From an uncultured Porphyromonas sp. (GTDB taxonomy: Bacteria; Bacteroidota; Bacteroidia; Bacteroidales; Porphyromonadaceae): a stretch of 31,596 nt of DNA. The DNA lies in assembly GCA_900546675.1 (NCBI GenBank), contig URDQ01000016.1, positions 1-31,596 of the forward strand, read 5' to 3'. The position numbers and the translations under genes are program-made. The notes under the pieces were generated by a model. It ran no database searches, was not told the DNA's origin, and saw only the letters and a program-made list of their open reading frames with translations. Within the stretch, counting starts at the first letter, position 1; every line of letters starts with the position of its first letter. Positions 22,369 through 28,498 of this stretch are shown here, in pieces.

Positions 22369-24141
22369 TTACTTGTCGTCCTCGATGCGCTTCTGTAGCT
22401 GACGACTAGCACGCATCGAGCAGAAGTGCTCACCACACATCGAGCAGAAGTGTGCCTCCTTGTGTCCCTCAGCGGGTAGCGTCTCGTCGTGATACTGGAG
22501 CGCGGTCTCGCTGTCGAGAGCTAGGTGGAACTGATCCTTCCAGCGGAACTCATAGCGTGCCTTGCTCATAGCGTAGTCGCGGTAGTATGCGCCTGGGTGT
22601 CCCTTGGCGAGGTCGGCAGCGTGGGCTGCTAGCTTGAAGGTGACGACACCCTCCTTGACATCGTCCTTGTTGGGCAGACCTAGGTGCTCCTTGCGGGTCA
22701 CGTAGCAGAGCATCGCTGTGCCACGCCACGCAATCATAGCACCACCTATAGCACTGGTTATGTGGTCATAGCCTGGGGCAATGTCGGTGACCAACGGACC
22801 GAGTGTGTAGAAGGGCGCTTCGTTGCAAAGGTCTAGCTGCAAGTCCATGTTCTCCTTGATACGCTGCATAGGCACGTGACCAGGACCCTCGATGAGGACC
22901 TGCACGCAATGCTTGTCCGCAATGCGAGATAGCTCGCCCAGCGTACGTAGCTCGGCAAACTGCGCCTCATCGTTGGCATCGGCGATAGAGCCAGGACGCA
23001 GGCCGTCACCGATACTGATACCTACGTCGTAGCGAGCGCAGATCTGACAGATCTCATCAAAGTGCTCGTAGAGGAAGCTCTCACGCTTGTGCGTCGTACA
23101 CCAGTTCGCCATAATAGCACCGCCACGAGAGACGATCCCGGTGAGGCGCTTCATCGTCAGCGGAATGAACTGCCAGCGCAAGCCGGCATGGATGGTGAAG
23201 TAGTCGACACCTTGCTCCGCCTGCTCGATGAGCGTGTCTCGGTAAAGCTCCCACGTAAGCTTGTCGGCCTGTCCCTTGACCTTTTCCAAAGCTTGGTATA
23301 GAGGCACGGTGCCTACAGGTACTGGCGAATTGCGAATGATCCACTCTCTCGTCTCGTGGATGTTGCGCCCCGTGGAGAGGTCCATAATGGTGTCAGCTCC
23401 CCAGCGGATAGCCCAGACCGCCTTCTCGACTTCCTCCTGGATAGAGGAGGTGATGGGAGAGTTACCAATGTTGGCGTTGATCTTGACGAGGAAGTTGCGC
23501 CCGATGATCATCGGCTCGCTCTCGGGGTGGTTGATATTGTTGGGGAGGATAGCTCGTCCAGCAGCAATCTCGTCACGGACGAACTCTGGGGTGATACGCT
23601 CAGGAATATTAGCCCCAAAGCTCTCGCCTAGATGCTGCGGGTACTGCTCTCGAATCTCGTCCATAAGCTGATTCTCACGGATAGCCACATACTCCATCTC
23701 GGGGGTGATGATCCCCTGACGAGCGTAGTATAGCTGCGTGACAGGATGCTCCTCGGTGCCTACGAGCGGCTGGTCGTTGAGATGGGCAAAGCGCAGATGA
23801 TCCAGCGAAGCGTCTTGTCTCCGCTTGCGACCATACTCCGAGCTCTGCTCCTTCAGTCTCGTCGTGTCGCCACGCTCCTCGATCCACTGCTGGCGTATCT
23901 TAGGTAGCCCTTGGTGCGGATCGACATGATAGTCGGGATCGGTGTAGGGACCCGAGGTGTCGTAGACTACGACCGAGCCGTTGTTGTGCCGCACACCCTC
24001 CTCGTCGATGGTGTCAGAGAGTGCGATGCGACGCATCGGCACGCGAATGTCGGGGCGAGAGCCCGTGACATATATCTTTGTAGAGCCAGGGAGTGGACCC
24101 TGAGAGATGTTTAGATTGTCCGTTTGATCTTTTTGCTTCAT
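22369..24141 (-). CDS. thiC: Phosphomethylpyrimidine synthase
   Basis: The 590-residue protein is a full-length ThiC. It has the substrate-binding SIQEEVEKAVWAIRWGADT-like region, the central VDYFTIHAGL, SRGGAIMANWC, GPGHVPM, and the C-terminal CSMCGEHFC motif (C566, C569, C574) that holds the unusual 4Fe-4S cluster. It rearranges aminoimidazole ribotide to hydroxymethylpyrimidine phosphate by radical SAM chemistry. The N-terminal ThiC-associated region is present (GSRPDIRVPMR, VYDTSGPYTDP). The gap to thiS upstream is 55 nt with no clear promoter, so it is expressed from the riboswitch-controlled promoter. Confidence 0.97.
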   Translation of the reverse strand: MKQKDQTDNLNISQGPLPGSTKIYVTGSRPDIRVPMRRIALSDTIDEEGVRHNNGSVVVYDTSGPYTDPDYHVDPHQGLPKIRQQWIEERGDTTRLKEQSSEYGRKRRQDASLDHLRFAHLNDQPLVGTEEHPVTQLYYARQGIITPEMEYVAIRENQLMDEIREQYPQHLGESFGANIPERITPEFVRDEIAAGRAILPNNINHPESEPMIIGRNFLVKINANIGNSPITSSIQEEVEKAVWAIRWGADTIMDLSTGRNIHETREWIIRNSPVPVGTVPLYQALEKVKGQADKLTWELYRDTLIEQAEQGVDYFTIHAGLRWQFIPLTMKRLTGIVSRGGAIMANWCTTHKRESFLYEHFDEICQICARYDVGISIGDGLRPGSIADANDEAQFAELRTLGELSRIADKHCVQVLIEGPGHVPMQRIKENMDLQLDLCNEAPFYTLGPLVTDIAPGYDHITSAIGGAMIAWRGTAMLCYVTRKEHLGLPNKDDVKEGVVTFKLAAHAADLAKGHPGAYYRDYAMSKARYEFRWKDQFHLALDSETALQYHDETLPAEGHKEAHFCSMCGEHFCSMRASRQLQKRIEDDK

Positions 24142-24196
24142 AGAGTAAAGAGATTAAGTGTGTTTGATAAGGGTTCGCAAGAGTCAGTAGGATGCT

Positions 24197-24397
24197 TTAT
24201 CCACCCATTGCTGCGGTAATGATCGTGACAGCATCACCCTCGCAGAGCTGGTGCGTAGGCCAGGCATCACGTGGTATGACACGGTGATTGACTGCTAGCG
24301 CCGTGTGGTCGAGCGTAGCGACGACAGGCGATACCGCCTCTAGTAGCGAGGTACCTGCCGGCAGGTCGTGTGGAGTCTTATTGATCGTTACTTGCAT
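24197..24397 (-). CDS. thiS: Sulfur carrier protein ThiS
   Basis: The 66-residue ubiquitin-like protein ends in the required Gly-Gly (TIITAAMGG), where ThiF adds AMP and sulfur is then loaded as thiocarboxylate. The beginning VTINKTPHDLPAGTSLLEAV and the middle TALAVNHRVIPRDAW fit ThiS. It is the first gene of the operon, with a terminator hairpin only a few bases upstream of its start and the TPP riboswitch beyond. The length is typical. Confidence 0.95.
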   Translation of the reverse strand: MQVTINKTPHDLPAGTSLLEAVSPVVATLDHTALAVNHRVIPRDAWPTHQLCEGDAVTIITAAMGG

Positions 24398-24404
24398 AAG
24401 CCAT

Positions 24405-24456
24405 ATAAAAAGAAAAAGAGCCTACATACCTTCATCAGTCTGGTATGTAAAACTCT
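24405..24456 (-). terminator. Attenuator terminator between the TPP riboswitch and thiS
   Basis: On the minus strand AGAG...ACATACC pairs with GGTATGT...CTCT (top-strand arms 24417-24430 and 24442-24456), with an 11-nt loop, followed by a uridine-rich run (TTTTCTTTTT). It stands before the thiS start, so read-through decides expression of the whole operon. Confidence 0.75.
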
Positions 24457-24537
24457 TAGTGTGTACCGCCAAGCCAATGAGGCTTGACAAGTAGGGTGTC
24501 CCAGTATGAGAGTCTGCACGGTCAGCGTGTCGTCGTT

Positions 24538-24624
24538 CTCTTTGCCTACGCCAGTATTATCTGGATCAGGTCGAGGGTCTCATCTCAGCCACCATGCAGT
24601 CGCACTGTGGCACCCCTAAGAGTT
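24538..24624 (-). promoter_or_regulatory. TPP riboswitch (THI element)
   Basis: The minus strand contains GGGGTGCC, then GGCTGAGATGAGACCC, then GACCTGATCCAGATAAT and ACTGGCGTAGGCAAAGAG, the conserved order of the THI box, including CTGAGA and CTGATC...ATAATACTGGCGTAGG. P1 can form between CTCTT (24618-24622) and AAGAG (24538-24542). Thiamine pyrophosphate binding should reduce expression of the thiS-thiF genes. Confidence 0.95.
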
Positions 24625-24629
24625 GCTTA

Positions 24630-24660
24630 CAAAGGTAGTGAAAAATATCCGAGTAGACAA
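24630..24660 (-). promoter_or_regulatory. Promoter of the thiamine operon
   Basis: On the minus strand TTG (24658-24660) is followed after exactly 20 nt by TACCTTTG (24630-24637), a full Bacteroidota -33/-7 pair. The transcript would start within a few bases of the first riboswitch strand (24624), as expected. Confidence 0.75.
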
Positions 24661-24734
24661 CCCTCGTGCAGGGAAGTCTAGGGCAATAAGTCTAGAGCAA
24701 TGCGTGTCTAAGGCAGCTGCGCTTGTCTAGACGC

Positions 24735-24788
24735 AAAGAGAACAAAAGAGAGGAGCACCATACAGTGTCATACTGTGTGGTGCTCCTC
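24735..24788 (-). terminator. Strong terminator after the first BIG2 lipoprotein gene
   Basis: GAGGAGCACCA (24750-24760) pairs with TGGTGCTCCTC (24778-24788), extended by TACAGT/ACTGTG with one wobble. On the minus strand a T-rich run (TCTTTTGTTCTCTTT) follows, about 62 nt after the stop at 24850. It isolates the lipoprotein gene from the thiamine promoter. Nothing was recognised in the short stretches 24661-24734 and 24789-24849. Confidence 0.8.
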
Positions 24789-24849
24789 GTATTTATAGCT
24801 TGTGCTAGCTAGTGACTATCGCTAGTTAAAGCGATGGTCGCCTCTGAGC

Positions 24850-26211
24850 TTAGCGACGGCGTAGCTGCTGTAGCTCGTGTTGCTTCAAGATCATACGAGA
24901 CTGAGCCTTCTCATATTGCTCGCTAGCTAGACGACGAATCTGAGCTGCAGACTGAGTTTCCGTATCCTCGAAGATTTGTAGCAGAGCTGCAGTACCCTTG
25001 TCGTTGATAGCAATCTGAGCTATAATCTTGCCTGTAGCATCGTAGCCGTATGCCCAGCCATTCTGACTATTAGCTGTGAATTGGTTTCCATATCCGTTAG
25101 CTGTGAACCACTCCTTGAGTTTAGGATCATCGAAGTCATTGGCATTCTTGATGAAGTTCACGACACTATTGATGAATATCTCGCCACTAGTAGGCGTGAA
25201 TACGTAGTACACAAGTCCGAAGTTGCTCTTAGCCATAGCAGTCTCCGTGGTTAAGAACATTAGGTTCTTTTTAGCCTCGTCACTATCCCCAGCGGAGAAC
25301 TCACGGAGACCAAGTTTTGCCTCGAACTCCTTCATCTTAGCAGCATCTCCTGTGATAAAGGTCTTGTAGTCGGGGAAGTCCTTAACATTAGGGATAACAG
25401 GGTGTGCGATATTTATATCCTTCTGCTCGGGTACCTTGACAAACTCAATTTGCATTGTTGCGCCATAACCATCCTTCCTTGGTAGGTTTGTTAGTCGCAC
25501 AAATATATTCTTGTTGTCATCCTTTATAGCAGCCTTGTATGGAGTACCATCGTTAAAGTTGCCATCTTGTATATCGGTGAAGCCATACTCTGCTAGCATA
25601 GCAGTCGTCTTAGGACAATTCTCCATAGGCTCCTTAGCAACAGCAGCGATTACAAGTGCACCATTCTGAAAGGCGAGACCATAGGCAACAGCTGGGATCG
25701 TTAGATCCTTATTGGCAAAGCCTGCGAACGGACCCTGTTGTCCTATCATAACATCCTCAGCCACACGTCCGACCTTCTGCTCGTGTGCGATGACCTCAGC
25801 ATCTGTTATGGTGTTTTCATCACCCTCAATCTCAAACTTGAGTAGAGGAAGCTCATTACCCTGAGTGGTGGAGCCACCACCCTTCTTTGTGACAGTTACG
25901 ACACACTCAGCAGAGAGTTTGCCTACAGTAGCAGTAACCTTGGCAGTACCCTCAGCGACAGCCGTGACAAGTCCCTTGGCATCAACCGTTGCTACCTCTG
26001 GCTTGTCGCTCTTGTAGTCTACGGTAAACTTCTGATCCTTAGGCAGGACGATAGCCTTGAGCTGCTTGCTCTCCCCGACCGAAAGGCTGAGGGTGCTAGC
26101 GTCTAGCGTAATCTTGGTAGGCTCTGCGGTAGGCTCGTTCTTGTCTTTCTTACAAGAGCCAAGTCCTACGACCATTAAGAGCATGGATAAAATGACTGTT
26201 AGTTTTCTCAT
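24850..26211 (-). CDS. BIG2-domain lipoprotein, paralogue 1
   Basis: From the ATG at 26211 the product is 453 residues. A signal peptide ends in the lipobox GLGSC, with the lipid-bearing cysteine at residue 20. One bacterial Ig-like group 2 domain follows (about residues 32-108: LSVGESKQLKAIVLPKDQ, VATVDAKGLVTAVAEGTAKVTA). After a GGGST linker comes a domain of about 330 residues shared with the neighbouring paralogue (ELPLLKF, ENCPKTTAMLAEYGFTDIQD, HPVIPNVKDFPDY, LGLREFSAG, VNFIKNANDFDDPKLKEWFTANG). That domain is not one I can name. It is probably exposed at the cell surface. A TTG three codons upstream is less likely as start. Promoter and terminator both suggest a single-gene unit. Confidence 0.85.
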   Translation of the reverse strand: MRKLTVILSMLLMVVGLGSCKKDKNEPTAEPTKITLDASTLSLSVGESKQLKAIVLPKDQKFTVDYKSDKPEVATVDAKGLVTAVAEGTAKVTATVGKLSAECVVTVTKKGGGSTTQGNELPLLKFEIEGDENTITDAEVIAHEQKVGRVAEDVMIGQQGPFAGFANKDLTIPAVAYGLAFQNGALVIAAVAKEPMENCPKTTAMLAEYGFTDIQDGNFNDGTPYKAAIKDDNKNIFVRLTNLPRKDGYGATMQIEFVKVPEQKDINIAHPVIPNVKDFPDYKTFITGDAAKMKEFEAKLGLREFSAGDSDEAKKNLMFLTTETAMAKSNFGLVYYVFTPTSGEIFINSVVNFIKNANDFDDPKLKEWFTANGYGNQFTANSQNGWAYGYDATGKIIAQIAINDKGTAALLQIFEDTETQSAAQIRRLASEQYEKAQSRMILKQHELQQLRRR

Positions 26212-26336
26212 AGATATCAATTAGTTTGATTAGTTAGTATGCTTGTTTATCTTAAGTCTTATGAAAGGGTCAAACTCCACCGAGCAGAGCGTCTAGTGAG
26301 CTATGAGCGTCTGCCGTTGAGAACACCTTTCGCCCG

Positions 26337-26367
26337 CTAAGTTACGGAAATAATAATTCAAATGCAA
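26337..26367 (-). promoter_or_regulatory. Promoter of BIG2 lipoprotein gene 1
   Basis: On the minus strand TTG (26365-26367), 20 nt, then TAACTTAG (26337-26344). The same boxes and much of the spacer recur at 28186-28216. The predicted leader is about 120 nt. Confidence 0.6.
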
Positions 26368-26400
26368 TAGTTCCTGACTACCATATTTCAGCAATCTCAC

Positions 26401-26432
26401 GAATAACCCTGTGTTTAAGCACAGGATTATTC
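26401..26432 (-). terminator. Hairpin after BIG2 lipoprotein gene 2
   Basis: GAATAA-CCTGTG pairs with CACAGG-TTATTC around a 6-nt loop with one C/A mismatch, about 40 nt beyond the stop of the gene that ends at 26473. There is no long T-run, so the terminator role is likely rather than certain. Confidence 0.55.
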
Positions 26433-26472
26433 ATTGTATCGGGCTACCCGACAGTATCTTATATGCTTATGC

Positions 26473-28104
26473 TTACAGACGTTGAGATGTCATAGCCTTG
26501 AGTCCTCTGATGGGGATGGGACGATACATCACTCTGTCGTACTGCTCGCTAGCTAGATGACGTGCGAGGCGAGCTGACTCAGCTGTCTCTTTGCCAAAGA
26601 CTCGGAGGAATGCGCGATTACGCCCTGTGTCGATGTAGATCTCGCAGATTACCTTACCCGCAGCATCTTGGCTTATGGCTACTCCCTGCTCGACATCGTA
26701 CTGATAGTTCTCGCCGAAACCATTGGCTGTGAACCACTCTTTGATCTTAGGATCGGAGAGATCCTCCCGATGCTTGATGAAGTTGACCATACAATTGACA
26801 AATCGAACGCCTCTATCGGGTGTATAGACGTAATAAGCGGTTTTGATATTTGTCTGAGACTCGAGACCATCTTTGGTGGCGAACATAAGATTGACCTCTG
26901 GCTCATCGCTGACGCCTGACCAATACTCTCGTAGCCCGAGCTGCTCCTCGGCAGCTTGGATCTTGGCGACATCTCCAGTCATAAATGCTGCATAGTCGGG
27001 GAAGTCCTTGGCTGCTGGTAGGATGGGGTGGTCGGTATCGATCTCCTTCTCCTGCTCATTCCTTATGAATGCGATCGATAGGATAGACTGTGTCTCGGAT
27101 ATAGGCTCATCGTAGAGCTGCACGCTGATGGAGGAGTCATCGTTTTTCTTACCGACCTTAGCTGGGGCACCACCCTGAAACTGCTCGTCCTGTAGATTTG
27201 TAAAGCCGTACTCGGCTAGCATAGCGAGTGTCTTAGGACAGTCTGCTAGAGACTCCTTGCTCAAAGCTAGGATAGCATCATCGCCATCCTCCGTGGCCAG
27301 TCGGTAAGCCACAGCCGTAATCGTCAGATTGGTATTGACAAAACTGGTGGTAATCTTGATAGGCTGACCAAACTCATCTGTTCCGATCGTGATAGGCTTA
27401 GAGACACGACCTAGCTGCGCCTCGTGCTCAAGGATCTCTGGATCAGTGATCATACCATCGCCAAAGCTATACTCAGGCTGGAAGTTTAGAATGGGAAGTT
27501 CATTGAGTCCTTGAGGGGTCTTGCCACCGCCATTGTCCGTTACGGTGACTGCCACCTGCGCCTTCTGACCAGCAGCGGCTAGGGAGATGGTGGCACTACC
27601 CGCAGCGACAGCCGTGACGAGTCCCTGAGCATCGACGGTAGCGACCTCGTCTTTGTCACTTATGAAGGTGACGGGCGTGTCGGCTGGTGTGACTGTGTAA
27701 TCTATCTGTGCGGTCTGACCCTTTGGGATAGTTAGAGTGGGGGTACGTAGCTCTAGTGTTATGGTCGGAGCAGAGTTTGATACTGTCACGACGCACTGCT
27801 CTGTGAGACTGCCCACTCGGGCGGTGATACGAGCCGTACCCTCAGCAACGGCCTGGACGACTCCCTGAGCATCGACCGTGGCTACCTGCTCATTGTCACT
27901 GGTGAAGGTGACGGTAAAGGTCCGATCCTTAGGCTCTACAGTTGCTGTGAGCTGTGTTGTCTCGCCTACCTGGAGCGTGACTGCTGTGGGTGACAGCGTC
28001 ATACTGACAGGCTCGATGGGGAGCGGATTGATAGGATCATCGTCACAAGATGCAAGTCCTAAGACTAATAGACCTGCGAATAAAAAGGCTGATAGTTTTC
28101 GCAT
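26473..28104 (-). CDS. BIG2-domain lipoprotein, paralogue 2 (two Ig-like domains)
   Basis: The 543-residue protein has a signal peptide with lipobox GLASC (cysteine 20) and two Ig-like domains, about residues 33-110 (LQVGETTQLTATVEPKDR, VATVDAQGVVQAVAEGTARITA) and 113-190 (IPKGQTAQIDYTVTPAD, VATVDAQGLVTAVAAGSATIS). The rest, from about 198 (NELPILNF), matches the C-terminal domain of its neighbour block by block, for example DCPKTLAMLAEYGFTNLQD, HPILPAAKDFPDY and KIKEWFTANGFG. The two genes clearly arose by duplication, with gain or loss of one Ig domain. Function is unknown; lipid-anchored surface display is likely. The C-terminal ends also agree (LASEQYDRVMYR versus LASEQYEKAQSR). Confidence 0.86.
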   Translation of the reverse strand: MRKLSAFLFAGLLVLGLASCDDDPINPLPIEPVSMTLSPTAVTLQVGETTQLTATVEPKDRTFTVTFTSDNEQVATVDAQGVVQAVAEGTARITARVGSLTEQCVVTVSNSAPTITLELRTPTLTIPKGQTAQIDYTVTPADTPVTFISDKDEVATVDAQGLVTAVAAGSATISLAAAGQKAQVAVTVTDNGGGKTPQGLNELPILNFQPEYSFGDGMITDPEILEHEAQLGRVSKPITIGTDEFGQPIKITTSFVNTNLTITAVAYRLATEDGDDAILALSKESLADCPKTLAMLAEYGFTNLQDEQFQGGAPAKVGKKNDDSSISVQLYDEPISETQSILSIAFIRNEQEKEIDTDHPILPAAKDFPDYAAFMTGDVAKIQAAEEQLGLREYWSGVSDEPEVNLMFATKDGLESQTNIKTAYYVYTPDRGVRFVNCMVNFIKHREDLSDPKIKEWFTANGFGENYQYDVEQGVAISQDAAGKVICEIYIDTGRNRAFLRVFGKETAESARLARHLASEQYDRVMYRPIPIRGLKAMTSQRL

Positions 28105-28185
28105 AACACTATTGATGTTGGTTAGTATGTTGCTTAAGAGGAATAAGATTTCTGTATCGTTAGGGTTTTGGAACCTATCCGCGGT

Positions 28186-28216
28186 CTAAGTTAAGAAAAT
28201 AGTAATTCAAAAGCAA
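28186..28216 (-). promoter_or_regulatory. Promoter of BIG2 lipoprotein gene 2
   Basis: On the minus strand TTG (28214-28216), 20 nt, then TAACTTAG (28186-28193), inside a longer stretch nearly identical to the promoter at 26337-26367 (shared TTTGAATTA and TATTT). The leader would be about 80 nt. Confidence 0.6.
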
Positions 28217-28256
28217 GTACTGCTAATATCTCTTGGTGCTGATGGATACAAAAAAC

Positions 28257-28333
28257 CTGTTGCATAAAGGCGAATCGCTGTGTTGCTTTCGGGATTCGGC
28301 TTCGGTTACATACGGAGGTATGCTCCCTTCAGA
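28257..28333. mobile_element. Partial copy of the thiED MITE-like element
   Basis: These 77 bp match 22138-22214 with one difference (C to T at 28307). The copy keeps only CTGTTGCA of the left inverted end and stops before the internal palindrome. It lies in the 394-bp gap 28105-28498, between a lipoprotein promoter and the M16 terminator; nothing else was recognised in that gap. Confidence 0.85.
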
Positions 28334-28375
28334 TTTGTCATATCGGTCTGTGTAGAGCTTGTCCAGTAGCAAAGT

Positions 28376-28421
28376 AAGAGCGAGTAACTCCGAGGGGCTG
28401 TCCCTAGAGTTACTCGCTCTT
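28376..28421 (-). terminator. Terminator of the M16 peptidase gene
   Basis: AAGAGCGAGTAACTC (28376-28390) and GAGTTACTCGCTCTT (28407-28421) form a perfect 15-bp stem with a 16-nt loop, about 78 nt after the stop of the minus-strand M16 gene. The T-run after it on the minus strand is weak (ACTTTG). Confidence 0.65.
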
Positions 28422-28498
28422 GCCGTTCGTATGCTAGCTACTTACAGAGTTGAGTCTCACTAGGTAAGACAGATCTCCGTAGAGCTGTTAGAATTTAT

